From NCBI RefSeq assembly GCF_003710825.1, contig NZ_RHHQ01000010.1:1-64000 (forward strand): a DNA stretch of 64,000 nucleotides, given 5' to 3'. Below, in pieces: positions 17,320 to 25,232 of the stretch. Below the pieces are notes generated by a model. The model had not been told where the DNA came from. It searched no databases and saw nothing but the letters and a program-made list of their open reading frames with translations. Every line of letters begins with the position of its first letter. The first letter of the stretch is position 1. A program made the translations under genes and the position numbers. The DNA is from Brevibacillus fluminis. GTDB lineage: Bacteria > Bacillota > Bacilli > Brevibacillales > Brevibacillaceae.

Positions 17320-18252
17320 ATGGAAAAAGCGCTTATTTTGGGTCATAAAAATCCGGATACGGACTCGATCTGCTCCGCTCTCGTCTATGCGGATCTGAAA
17401 ACGAAGCTGGGAGCAAACGTGGAAGCGGTTCGCCTCGGCAGCATCAGCGGGGAAACCCAGTTTGTGCTGGACTATTTCCAAGCGAAAGCGCCACGTCTGG
17501 TAGAAACCGTTGCAAACGAAGTGAATGAAGTCATCCTGGTTGACCATAACGAGCGTCAGCAAAGCGTAAGCGATATCGATTCCGTGCGCGTGACAGAAGT
17601 CATCGACCACCATCGCATCGCCAACTTTGAAACGAGCAACCCGCTCTACTACCGAGCTGAACCAGTTGGCTGCACGACAACCATCTTAAACAAGCTATAC
17701 AAAGAAAACGGCGTCGCCGTGACAAAGGAAATCGCTGGCCTGATGATGTCCGCGATCATTTCCGACACGCTTCTGCTGAAATCCCCAACTTGCACACAGC
17801 AAGACGTGGATGCTGCTCATGAGCTGGCTGCCATTGCGGGCGTCGACCTGCAAGCATACGGCCTCGAAATGCTGAAAGCAGGCGCAGACCTGAGCGACAA
17901 AACCATCGCGGACCTGATTTCCCTGGACGCCAAAGAATTCGCAATGGGCAATGCCAAAGTGGAAATCGCGCAAGTAAACGCTGTTGACCTAAACGATGTG
18001 CTGGGTCGCCAAGTTGAGCTGGAAGCGGCGTTAAACGGCATTATCGATGAAAAAGGCTTGGATCTGTTCCTGTTCGTCGTGACCGACATCCTGAACAACG
18101 ATTCCGTCGGGATTGCGCTCGGACGCGCTGCACACGTAGTAGAAAAAGCGTATAACGTAACGCTCGAAAACAACAAAGCCGTGTTGAAAGGCGTTGTTTC
18201 CCGCAAGAAGCAAATCGTTCCAGTCTTGACCGATACGTTCAACCAACAATAA
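17320..18252 (+). CDS. ppaC: Manganese-dependent inorganic pyrophosphatase
   Basis: The 310-residue DHH-superfamily enzyme has '[20 protein letters not shown]' near residue 6, '[14 protein letters not shown]', the DHH motif in '[15 protein letters not shown]' and the C-terminal substrate-binding '[16 protein letters not shown]'. Length is typical of family II (about 309). It hydrolyses pyrophosphate in the cytosol with Mn ions. The gene is monocistronic: own promoter, AAGGGG ribosome site and a terminator. Confidence 0.95.
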   Translation: MEKALILGHKNPDTDSICSALVYADLKTKLGANVEAVRLGSISGETQFVLDYFQAKAPRLVETVANEVNEVILVDHNERQQSVSDIDSVRVTEVIDHHRIANFETSNPLYYRAEPVGCTTTILNKLYKENGVAVTKEIAGLMMSAIISDTLLLKSPTCTQQDVDAAHELAAIAGVDLQAYGLEMLKAGADLSDKTIADLISLDAKEFAMGNAKVEIAQVNAVDLNDVLGRQVELEAALNGIIDEKGLDLFLFVVTDILNNDSVGIALGRAAHVVEKAYNVTLENNKAVLKGVVSRKKQIVPVLTDTFNQQ

Positions 18253-18267
18253 GACCTCAGGTCTCAC

Positions 18268-18300
18268 AAGCTTCGCCACACGTAGTGGCGGAGCTTTTTT
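18268..18300 (+). terminator. Terminator of ppaC
   Basis: AAGCTTCGCCAC pairs with GTGGCGGAGCTT (one G-T) around ACGTA, followed by a T-run. Confidence 0.85.
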
Positions 18301-18443
18301 GTATATAAAAATGTCAACCCCCAATTTTGTTCCACTCAACTTTTCTTCAACGGGTTTCCTGCTTTGTCGCACCCATCGCGCCAGTGGCAAATACGCTGGT
18401 AATAGGCACAGCATTGATCCGTACTTGAAAGGTTGGGCTTTTC

Positions 18444-20300
18444 GTGAACAACAATGTCGAGCCGGAAATCAGCCGGCTGATCGCTTATTTTCAACAAAAC
18501 CAGGCAACTGACGGCTCCTGGCGCTTCTGCCTGGAGAACAGCCCGCTCACCGACGCCTATATGATCATTTTACTTCGGACACTGGACGTCCCCGATGAAC
18601 AGTCGATCGCGCGGCTCGCCGCACGCATCGCATCAATGCAGCAGCCTGATGGATGCTGGCGTTTGTTTCCTGATGAAACAGCTGGTAACCTATCGATAAC
18701 AGTGGAGTCGTATTATGCCTTGCTTTATGCCGGCTACTACCAAAAAACGGACCCTGCCATGCGAGCTGCTTTTCAGTACATTCGCCAAAACGGAGGACTG
18801 TCTAAGACGAGCATGCTGACAAAAGTAATGCTTGCGCTGACCGGCCAATATCCGTGGCCCGCCGCATCACCGCCCATCGAGCTGCTCTTGCTGCCGCGCT
18901 TTTCACCAATCAGCTTTTATGATTTCGTTGGTTATGCCCGTGTATATTTAACGCCGATCCTGATTGCCGCCGACCGTAAGGCATCTTTTCCTACTGCGCA
19001 TACGCCTTCCATGGTCGATCTGTATGTAGACAACGGCACGGATACCGACTCGCTTCTCGGCTTTTTTGACACGATCCGGCAGGGCGTTAAGCAGCTGCCT
19101 TTTTTGCCCGCACAGCTTCATGCGCTTGCCTTGCGCAAGGCGGAGCGATTCATGCTTGCGCGAATTGAACCGGACGGAACGCTGTACAGCTATTTCGGAG
19201 CAACCTTCCTAATGATTTTCGCCCTGATGGCGCTTGGCTACCGTCGGGACCATCCGGTCATAACCCGCGCTGTAACCGGTTTATACGGCCTGTTTTGCCA
19301 AGCGAATGGCCAGCTCATGATGCAAAACAACACGTCAACCGTCTGGGATACCGCTTTAGCCAGCCATGCGCTCTTGAATGCCGGACTGCCGGCAAACGAC
19401 CCGATGATGCGCAAGAGCGCAGACTATCTGCTTGCACGCCAACAGCAAAAAGCAAGCGACTGGTCCTGGAATAATCCCGGCGTCGCTCCGGGTGGCTGGG
19501 GTTTTTCCGATATCAATACGCTCAATCCGGATGTGGATGACACGACTACGAGCTTGCGCGCCATGCGCCGGATGATGCAGGTGGATCGCCGCTACCGATC
19601 TGCGTGGGACCGTGGGCTCACCTGGATACTTTCGATGCAAAATGATGATGGCGGCTGGCCAGCATTTGAAAAAAATACGGATAAGGCGATTATGCGCTCC
19701 CTCCCGATCGAAGGCGCCGCTGCTGCTGCCACCGACCCTTCCACTGCAGACCTGACGGGACGAACGTTGGAATTTTTGGGCAACGATACTGGCTTTACGC
19801 TCGCATCTCCGGCGATCGGGCGGCCTGTTTCGTGGCTTCTCCGGCAGCAGGAGAAAGATGGCTCTTGGTACGGGCGCTGGGGTATTACCTATTTGTACGG
19901 GACATGGGCTGCACTCACAGGCATGTGTGCCGTCGGCTTGCCCGCGGATCATCCCGCCGTGCAAAAAGCCGTCGCATGGCTGACGCGTGTGCAAAACGCG
20001 GACGGCGGTTGGGGGGAATCGTGCAAAAGCGACGTGTTGAAAACGTATGTTCCGCTTGGCATCAGTACGCTGTCCCAAACCGCTTGGGCCACTGATGCAC
20101 TCATCGCCGCATCCCCAAAGTCCACTCCTGCCATCGAGCGTGGCATCCGTTTCCTCATCCAATCGGGCACAAAAAGCGACTGGACCACCAACTATCCCAC
20201 CGGCGCCGGACTGCCCGGCGGCTTTTATTTTCAGTACGACAGCTACCAGAAGATTTGGCCGCTACTTGCTCTGGGGAATTATCGAAACAAATATGCATAA
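18444..20300 (+). CDS. sqhC: Squalene-hopene cyclase family, closest to SqhC (sporulenol synthase type)
   Basis: The 618-residue class II terpene cyclase has the protonating motif D-V-D-D-T-T at 363-368 and several QW repeats ('QQPDGCWRLFPDE', 'MQNDDGGWPAFEKN', 'QEKDGSWYGRWGITYLYGTWAALTG', 'VQNADGGWGESC'). From memory of B. subtilis SqhC, 'LYSYFGATFLMI', 'TSTVWDTALASHAL', 'PGGWGFSDINTLNPD' and 'DPSTADLTGRTLEFLG' match it along the length. I therefore favour cyclisation of tetraprenyl-beta-curcumene over hopene formation, without certainty. It starts with GTG; AAAGG is 11 bases upstream. It lies next to the coat operon. Confidence 0.85.
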   Translation: MNNNVEPEISRLIAYFQQNQATDGSWRFCLENSPLTDAYMIILLRTLDVPDEQSIARLAARIASMQQPDGCWRLFPDETAGNLSITVESYYALLYAGYYQKTDPAMRAAFQYIRQNGGLSKTSMLTKVMLALTGQYPWPAASPPIELLLLPRFSPISFYDFVGYARVYLTPILIAADRKASFPTAHTPSMVDLYVDNGTDTDSLLGFFDTIRQGVKQLPFLPAQLHALALRKAERFMLARIEPDGTLYSYFGATFLMIFALMALGYRRDHPVITRAVTGLYGLFCQANGQLMMQNNTSTVWDTALASHALLNAGLPANDPMMRKSADYLLARQQQKASDWSWNNPGVAPGGWGFSDINTLNPDVDDTTTSLRAMRRMMQVDRRYRSAWDRGLTWILSMQNDDGGWPAFEKNTDKAIMRSLPIEGAAAAATDPSTADLTGRTLEFLGNDTGFTLASPAIGRPVSWLLRQQEKDGSWYGRWGITYLYGTWAALTGMCAVGLPADHPAVQKAVAWLTRVQNADGGWGESCKSDVLKTYVPLGISTLSQTAWATDALIAASPKSTPAIERGIRFLIQSGTKSDWTTNYPTGAGLPGGFYFQYDSYQKIWPLLALGNYRNKYA

Positions 20301-20324
20301 AAGAAACAGCCCTATTTCACACGC

Positions 20325-20362
20325 AAAAAAGCTCACATCACCTGATGGTGTGCGAGCTTTTT
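20325..20362. terminator. Bidirectional terminator between sqhC and calY2
   Basis: AAAAAGCTC-A-CATCACC pairs with GGTGTG-C-GAGCTTTTT around TGAT. A-run and T-run flank it, serving both convergent genes. Confidence 0.85.
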
Positions 20363-20379
20363 CCAATATCCTTGGAATA

Positions 20380-21108
20380 CTATCGCGGTTTAGGAGCGTC
20401 AAGCTGTGAGCCGTTGAACCATTCGATATTTTCTCCGTCGACAAAATTGGTGCCCAAATGCTGTGTCGCGATCAATTGAAAATTGATCTTTTGAAGCGCA
20501 TCGCCCTGGAACTTGTTGTCAGCGGTATCCTTGAACGTGAGCCGTACCCGAACCGGATCAGCGTCGGCCCATGGAAGTGCAGGCAAGCTGTGGCCGATTG
20601 TCGGATCGGTAAGATCACCTGTCGTGACAGCATCCTGATTCAGTTCCTTTAACGTCCCTTTCCAAACGGACTTGTATGGATAAATGTCACCGCCGAATAC
20701 TTCCACAACAATTTGATCGGCAAATTCATCCGCCGTATTTTTTATTTTTGCTTTCGTGTCCAACTTCGCAAACGTTTCTGAACGTGGATCAGCGCCATCG
20801 ACAAAATCACCCTCCGTATAGGTCGCTTTCAGGAATACATCCCGAATGGAAAGCGTACCTCCGTTCGTGATTTTGAACAGCTTTTCCACGCTATCGCCCG
20901 GCTTCAAGTTGCTGAGTTTGGATGCGAAAAGATTTGTCGCCAGCGTGTCACCGTTCAGCTTTTTCACCTGCAGGTCAATTGTTCCAGCGGCGAATTCAGC
21001 TTGAGCAGACTCCGTGTCGGTAAAAGACGCATACGTCCCTCCTCCCACCAGCGAAAGCCCTGCTGCTGCGGCCAAAATTGCCATCGATACCTTTGCTTTA
21101 ATACTCAT
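20380..21108 (-). CDS. CalY/TasA-like (camelysin family) secreted matrix protein, second copy
   Basis: The 242-residue protein has the SipW-type leader 'MSIKAKVSMAILAAAAGLSLVGGGTYASFTDTESAQAEFAAGTIDLQV'. The 'ASFTDTE' after a short hydrophobic segment is the family hallmark. The body is a beta-sandwich ('SNLKPGDSVEKLFKITNGGTLSIRDVFLKATYTEGDF', 'TADEFADQIVVEVFGGDIYP') ending 'INFQLIATQHLGTNF'. TasA/CalY proteins are released by SipW and assemble into biofilm fibres. It is a paralogue of the protein at 21249 and last in its transcription unit. GAGGAGGATAAAAGGGA precedes the ATG. Confidence 0.88.
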   Translation of the reverse strand: MSIKAKVSMAILAAAAGLSLVGGGTYASFTDTESAQAEFAAGTIDLQVKKLNGDTLATNLFASKLSNLKPGDSVEKLFKITNGGTLSIRDVFLKATYTEGDFVDGADPRSETFAKLDTKAKIKNTADEFADQIVVEVFGGDIYPYKSVWKGTLKELNQDAVTTGDLTDPTIGHSLPALPWADADPVRVRLTFKDTADNKFQGDALQKINFQLIATQHLGTNFVDGENIEWFNGSQLDAPKPR

Positions 21109-21205
21109 TCCCTTTTATCCTCCTCTCCCCGCGCGAGGGGAAATCTTCTATTTTTCTTGTGGGCAAGAATATGCATTATGTATGACGGTTTATTGTGAAG
21201 GGAAA

Positions 21206-21230
21206 GGCTGCCAGGAAACACCCGGCAGCC
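21206..21230 (-). terminator. Weak hairpin between the two calY-like genes
   Basis: GGCTGCC pairs with GGCAGCC across an 11-base loop. On the minus strand TTTCCCTT follows instead of a clean U-tract. It may terminate partly or protect the 3' end of the upstream calY message, giving more of the first protein. Confidence 0.5.
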
Positions 21231-21248
21231 CCTCTACCTTTTCCCTGC

Positions 21249-21986
21249 TTACTTATCCGTTTGTGTTGCGTTGCTGTTGTCGATGTTGTCGCCATCGTTA
21301 AACTGCTTGCCGCTAAACTGGGACGCAGAGAATTGGAAGTTGATTTGCTTGAGCATGTCGCCTTGGAATTTGTTCCCTGCCTTATCGTTAAAGGTCAGTT
21401 TCACCGTTACGCCATCGTCATCGAGTGGGATGGCTGGCAGGCTCTTGTTGTCGGTTTTTTCGGTGATGTCAGGTGTCCACAGCGTTTTCAGCAGGCTCAG
21501 TTTGCCTTCCCATACAAGTTTGTTGGCGTTTGGCAGATCACCGCCGTAGACTTGCACCGTAATTTGGTCAGCGAATTCGTCTGCCGTGTTGTTGAACGCG
21601 GCCCCTTTGTATTTCGCATCCAGCTTGTTGTAGTTTGGATTGGCTGAGTTCGTGCCATCGATATAGTTAGGCGAATTATCGCTCGCTTTATCCGGATACG
21701 TCGCTTGCAATACTACGTCCTTGATGGACAAAGTACCAGCATTGACCAGCTTGAAGGTACGGGAAACGCTATCGCCAGGCTTCAGGTTTTTCAAAGTCGA
21801 GGAGAATACATTTGTTCCCATTGTGCCGCCTTGGAGGTTTTTCAGCTCCAGATTCAACGTACCGGCTGCATAGCTGTTTTGCAAATCTTCAGTATCCGTA
21901 AAGGCAGCGAATGTTCCTCCGCCAATCAAAGACATACCAAGCGCTGCAGTTGCTACACCCATACCCAATGCTTTTTTCAAACTCAC
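21249..21986 (-). CDS. CalY/TasA-like (camelysin family) secreted matrix protein, first copy
   Basis: The 245-residue protein has leader 'SLKKALGMGVATAALGMSLIGGGTFAAFTDTEDLQNSYAAGTLNLEL', then 'LKNLKPGDSVSRTFKLVNAGTLSIKDVVLQATYP', 'NTADEFADQITVQVYGGDLP' and 'MLKQINFQFSASQFSGKQF'. It is the closest paralogue of the protein at 20380 and a likely fibre subunit cut by one of the upstream SipW enzymes. The GTG at 21986 is chosen since AGAGGAGG lies 8 bases upstream; a longer in-frame GTG would place the ribosome site inside the gene. It has its own candidate promoter, so it may be expressed above the sipW genes. Confidence 0.88.
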   Translation of the reverse strand: MSLKKALGMGVATAALGMSLIGGGTFAAFTDTEDLQNSYAAGTLNLELKNLQGGTMGTNVFSSTLKNLKPGDSVSRTFKLVNAGTLSIKDVVLQATYPDKASDNSPNYIDGTNSANPNYNKLDAKYKGAAFNNTADEFADQITVQVYGGDLPNANKLVWEGKLSLLKTLWTPDITEKTDNKSLPAIPLDDDGVTVKLTFNDKAGNKFQGDMLKQINFQFSASQFSGKQFNDGDNIDNSNATQTDK

Positions 21987-22027
21987 GAATAATTCCTCCT
22001 CTAATTTGCCCACTTACGGGCTGTATT

Positions 22028-22055
22028 TTTATATTTTTGAACCCCTATGATTCAA
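22028..22055 (-). promoter_or_regulatory. Candidate internal promoter of the calY-like pair
   Basis: Minus strand: TTGAAT (22055-22050), a 16-base spacer and TATAAA (22033-22028), in the 111-base gap after sipW1. The -10 lies about 42 bases before the GTG start. Confidence 0.5.
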
Positions 22056-22097
22056 ATTCATAAGGAGTTGCAAACAAGGGATTGAAACGTTTCTTGC

Positions 22098-22640
22098 TTA
22101 TTGATTGGCTGTTTTGCTTTCCAGCTGGTTGATCGCTTTGCGGATCGACAGGATGGAGTAGCCGAGCAGGAAGATCCCTGGCACGATCATCAGGATGACG
22201 GCCCCTGCTTTGGAGCGGATAAAGTCGAGCAGGTAGCTCAAGTTCGGGATCGTGATGCCGATGTATTCGCCGACCACATTTTCAGACAAGACTGGTGTCG
22301 GGTCCGCCTTGGCGTTGTTGTCCCCTTTGGTGACATACGAGACGTTTTTGCCATTTTTCAACACGTCGACGATTCTGTGGGTGATCAGTGTTTTGTCATC
22401 CACTTTAAAGGTGATGACGTCGCCTTTTTGGAAGCGGGTCATGTCTCCACCGGGTTTGATTGCGATGATCGAACCTGTCATGAAGGTTGGTTCCATGGAG
22501 CCGGAAAGCACGCCCTTCAGCTCAAGGCCGAATAATTTGGGTTCGCCGCCTGACGCTTTCGAAATAATCACCGCTGCGGCGGTCACGATCAGGATGATTG
22601 CGAGAAGCCATGTGACAATGGTACTGATCAACTTTTTCAT
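22098..22640 (-). CDS. sipW: Signal peptidase I, SipW type (copy 1)
   Basis: The 180-residue membrane protease has an N-terminal membrane helix ('IVTWLLAIILIVTAAAVII'), the catalytic Ser48 in 'VLSGSMEPTF' and His88 in 'LITHRIVDV'. His in place of the usual Lys marks the ER/SipW type. It has a C-terminal membrane helix ('GAVILMIVPGIFLLGYSIL') and 'VTKGDNNAKADPTPV'. SipW enzymes process TasA/CalY precursors. The ATG is 2 bases after the stop of the preceding sipW, with GGAGGAGTAACA as ribosome site, so the pair is coupled. Confidence 0.92.
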   Translation of the reverse strand: MKKLISTIVTWLLAIILIVTAAAVIISKASGGEPKLFGLELKGVLSGSMEPTFMTGSIIAIKPGGDMTRFQKGDVITFKVDDKTLITHRIVDVLKNGKNVSYVTKGDNNAKADPTPVLSENVVGEYIGITIPNLSYLLDFIRSKAGAVILMIVPGIFLLGYSILSIRKAINQLESKTANQ

Positions 22641-22642
22641 TG

Positions 22643-23194
22643 TTACTCCTCCTTATGGGCAGTCCGTATGCCTTTGCGCTTCTCTTCCTCGGCCACTGCC
22701 AGCTTTTTGATTCGGGCCAAGGTCGAGCCGATCAGGTAGACGCCCGGGATCGCAAGGAACAAAAACATGCCCAGTTTTGATTGCATAAATGTGATGAGGT
22801 ACCCCATGTAGGGGAGCCAGAAGGACACTTTCCCGACTACCTTGTCGGGCGCGACCGTAACCATGTCGCTTTCCGGGTTGGCGTCACCTTTGGTCACCAG
22901 CCGACCGTCTTTGGTATCGACGACGCGGTGGGTTACCGTGTAGCCTGCATCGCTCTTAAAGGTGATGATGTCGCCTTTTTTGATTTCCGGAAACGGTACC
23001 GGCTTGACCGCGACGATGCTGCCTGTGGCAAAGGTGGGTGTCATCGAGCCGCTCAAAACGACCATTAGCTCGTATCCCATCAAAACCGATTTGCCCTCCC
23101 GCATCTTCCCTACCAGCACCAGACCGTTTAACGCGATCACTAGGATCAGAAGGAGTGTCGTCAGGATTGAGAGCGTTTTGCCTATGTAGCGCAC
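22643..23194 (-). CDS. sipW: Signal peptidase I, SipW type (copy 2)
   Basis: The 183-residue protein has Ser50 in 'VVLSGSMTPTF' (Thr replaces the usual Glu) and His89 in 'YTVTHRVVDT'. Membrane helices lie at both ends ('LSILTTLLLILVIALNGLVLVG', 'LGMFLFLAIPGVYLIGS'). It starts with GTG; GAGGG lies 10 bases upstream. It heads the unit sipW2-sipW1-calY1-calY2. A 16-bp palindrome shared with the other sipW unit lies about 195 bases upstream. Its fast divergence from copy 1 suggests different substrate ranges, which is an inference. Confidence 0.9.
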   Translation of the reverse strand: MRYIGKTLSILTTLLLILVIALNGLVLVGKMREGKSVLMGYELMVVLSGSMTPTFATGSIVAVKPVPFPEIKKGDIITFKSDAGYTVTHRVVDTKDGRLVTKGDANPESDMVTVAPDKVVGKVSFWLPYMGYLITFMQSKLGMFLFLAIPGVYLIGSTLARIKKLAVAEEEKRKGIRTAHKEE

Positions 23195-23364
23195 ATTCGT
23201 TAACCCTCACTTTCCTTTCGGTTCTAGCGGCTGCTTACAGTTACAATGATAGTGTTTTTCGCGCGTTCCAACTTCCTGCGTCAGAGTGAACTTGCCCGAA
23301 ACGGGAGATGGGTCTCGCTTCCTCCTGCCCTCTCCCAATCGCTCCGACTGAAAACGAATGGTGT

Positions 23365-23403
23365 CATACCGAGCCATCGCCCACTGTCATACTGAAGGAT
23401 GAC
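23365..23403 (-). promoter_or_regulatory. Candidate operator A (palindrome plus upstream half site)
   Basis: TCATACTGAAGGATGA at 23388-23403 is an imperfect palindrome of two TCATnCT half sites. A further TCATACC lies 23 bases away (23365). The same 16 bases with a half site at 22 bases occur at 27122-27159, upstream of the other sipW unit. Binding by the nearby NarL-type regulator is my inference. Confidence 0.5.
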
Positions 23404-23435
23404 CCTTAGCTCCGCTTGTCTGGCGGCGCACGATG

Positions 23436-23474
23436 AAAAAAAGCCTAACGATGTCTGCGCATCGTTAGGCTTTT
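23436..23474 (-). terminator. Terminator of the proline-rich gene
   Basis: AAGCCTAACGATG pairs with CATCGTTAGGCTT (13 bp); the U-tract is on the minus strand. It separates the sipW3 unit from the sipW2 unit. Confidence 0.88.
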
Positions 23475-23531
23475 GATGGAAAGATCGACATCCGGCTGTG
23501 ACGCTGGGCCATTTGCTTGCGATCACCCCGA

Positions 23532-24584
23532 TTATGTCGGTGTAGACTCGGGCGTATCCGGTGTAGGCGTGCCTTCCCCCGGATCGCTTGGCTGACTATC
23601 TGACGGCGTGCCCGGGTCGCTCGGCTTGCCATCTGATGGCGGACCTGCACTCGGATCGTTCGGCTGACTATCTGACGGTGGGCCAGTACCCGGATCGCTT
23701 GGCTTGCCATCTGATGGTGTACCTGTTCCCGGACCATTCGGCTGACCTTCTGTCGGTGTGCCCGTGCCCGGTTCACTCGGTTGACCGGTGGACGGCGTAC
23801 CTGTTCCCGGATCGCTCGGTTGACCATTGGATGGCGTGCCTGCCCCCGGTTCACCTGGTTGACCGGTTGGCGGCGTGCCTGCCCCCGGTTCACCTGGCTG
23901 GCCAGTCGGCGGCGTGCCTGCCCCCGGTTCACCTGGTTGACCGGTTGGCGGCGTGCCTGCCCCCGGTTCACCTGGTTGACCGGTTGGCGGCGTGCCTGCC
24001 CCCGGTTCACCTGGCTGGCCAGTCGGCGGCGTGCCTGGTTCTGGCGCTGGTGGCGGATCGATCACCGTGATTTCTGTGTTCTCCGTGTATTTCACTTTGC
24101 AGACCAACGGGATTTGCAAATGATAGAAGCCATCCATCGCCCGCACATGTAGCGTCCCTTTTTCCGTCTCGCTCTGATGTCCATGTGCGTTAAGGGTGAT
24201 GGTAAATGTGTTGTCATCTGCACCTGCTGCGATACGCACATATGAACATCCTTCTGCTTCTAACTGTTCCGGCTTCAGCAGCAGCCCGGGCCGTTGTGGG
24301 GCAAACGCGATCGTCTGCTCCCCTTCCTGGATCGAAAGGTCGCTGTCCTTGGATTCCGTCACGCTTCCATTCGCATGCTTTTCCCGCGTTATGTTGATCG
24401 TTTTATGAATGTCCGTCTCCAGCACGATATCAGTCGTGGCAGTCTGGAATACATCGTCGTTTTTGCCAATCGACAGTTCTGTCTGTTTGTTTTTCTCTCC
24501 GGTGAAAAAGGAAAGCGTCCCATGTATCGGCACCGAAACAAACAACAGAGACAGCAGCGGAAAGGCAATGATCAGTTTTTTCAC
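23532..24584 (-). CDS. Secreted proline/glycine-rich repeat protein with SipW-type leader
   Basis: In this 350-residue protein the leader 'MKKLIIAFPLLSLLFVSVPIHGTLSFFTGEKN' ends with an 'SFFTGE' that resembles the 'xxFTDTE' site of SipW substrates. Residues about 35-175 form a beta-rich domain. From about 178 to the end runs a low-complexity tail of 13-residue units (G-T-P-P-T-G-Q-P-G-E-P-G-A), first nearly perfect, then degenerate (PSDGKPSDPGTG). The tail is collagen-like in composition but not a strict G-x-y triplet series. No sorting signal is seen. It starts with GTG behind GGAGGA. It lies in the sipW3 unit, so it is probably a matrix or surface component. Confidence 0.75.
   Translation of the reverse strand: MKKLIIAFPLLSLLFVSVPIHGTLSFFTGEKNKQTELSIGKNDDVFQTATTDIVLETDIHKTINITREKHANGSVTESKDSDLSIQEGEQTIAFAPQRPGLLLKPEQLEAEGCSYVRIAAGADDNTFTITLNAHGHQSETEKGTLHVRAMDGFYHLQIPLVCKVKYTENTEITVIDPPPAPEPGTPPTGQPGEPGAGTPPTGQPGEPGAGTPPTGQPGEPGAGTPPTGQPGEPGAGTPPTGQPGEPGAGTPSNGQPSDPGTGTPSTGQPSEPGTGTPTEGQPNGPGTGTPSDGKPSDPGTGPPSDSQPNDPSAGPPSDGKPSDPGTPSDSQPSDPGEGTPTPDTPESTPT
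23829..24031 (-). repeat. 39-bp tandem repeats in the proline-rich gene
   Basis: Five copies of a 39-bp unit (GGTTCACCTGGTTGACCGGT and on, plus strand). Two versions, TTGACCGGTTGGC and CTGGCCAGTCGGC, occur in the order A-B-A-A-B. Alternating versions show unit shuffling by recombination. Confidence 0.85.
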
Positions 24585-24596
24585 ACGCCTTCCTCC

Positions 24597-25220
24597 TCAC
24601 TCTGCATAAATGGCATCCAGCGTATGCTGCTTCGCCAGAAACCGAATCGTCAGATTGGCTACCGCTCCCTGATACCCCTCACCCACGCCTGTCTGCGGCA
24701 AATACACGGTGATCCGATATTCCCGCTGCGCATCCCCGACATGAAACGTATCCTCGGTCGGATTGGCTACCGGCGTATCGCCTGGCGCCAGCGGCTTGAG
24801 CCCGGCAAGTGTTCCGTCATAGACTACCTTGTCCCCATGCTCAACCCGAACCATCATCACGCTCTCCAGCTTATTGACCATGGCGAGGTGCGCTTCATCC
24901 AAATCGATAGCTGATAAGACTGCGCAAATCTTGAAATCAAAATCGATCGTGCTCGCTCCGTTCGCCAGCGTTACATCCAGCCTGCGCGCGTCTCCGGGAA
25001 TCATCCGCGACAAATCGACAGACTGATTCCCCCCGGAAATAACGGTCCAATTGTCGTCAAATCGGCTTCCTTGCAAATCCAGAACGCCGGTAATGAATTC
25101 ATGACCCGTGCTTTTCGCTTCTTGCCACGCCCACGAATAGGTTGACGCTGGGTGGAGCCAGACGCTGACGGTCACGCCCAAAATCAGCAGGCTGCCCATG
25201 CATTTCTCAAGCAGTTTCAA
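24597..25220 (-). CDS. TasA-like secreted protein, divergent
   Basis: The 207-residue protein has the leader 'MKLLEKCMGSLLILGVTVSVWLHPASTYSWAWQEAKSTGHEFITGVLDLQ'. 'TYSWAWQEA' stands where TasA-like proteins have 'AYFTDTE', and 'FITGVLDLQ' matches 'FAAGTIDLQ'. The body has 'DLSRMIPGDARRLDVTLANGAS', like the 'LKPGDSxxxxFxxxNxG' strand, and ends 'LTIRFLAKQHTLDAIYAE'. I assign it to the TasA/CalY fold by this pattern. It starts with TTG behind TAGGAGC, 12 bases after the beta-helix gene. Confidence 0.65.
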   Translation of the reverse strand: MKLLEKCMGSLLILGVTVSVWLHPASTYSWAWQEAKSTGHEFITGVLDLQGSRFDDNWTVISGGNQSVDLSRMIPGDARRLDVTLANGASTIDFDFKICAVLSAIDLDEAHLAMVNKLESVMMVRVEHGDKVVYDGTLAGLKPLAPGDTPVANPTEDTFHVGDAQREYRITVYLPQTGVGEGYQGAVANLTIRFLAKQHTLDAIYAE

Positions 25221-25232
25221 GTGTCCCAGCTC

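Larger units (their letters stand above)
23195..23531. other. Intergenic control region upstream of sipW2
   Basis: No gene is seen in these 337 bases. They contain the terminator of the proline-rich gene (23436-23474) and the palindromic candidate operator (23365-23403). I did not find a convincing -35/-10 pair. Confidence 0.5.

Noticed and set aside
24294..24914. Plus-strand open frame of about 206 codons across two matrix genes
   Set aside because: Antisense to two genes with clear leaders and ribosome sites; composition is basic and low-quality, typical of an antisense shadow.
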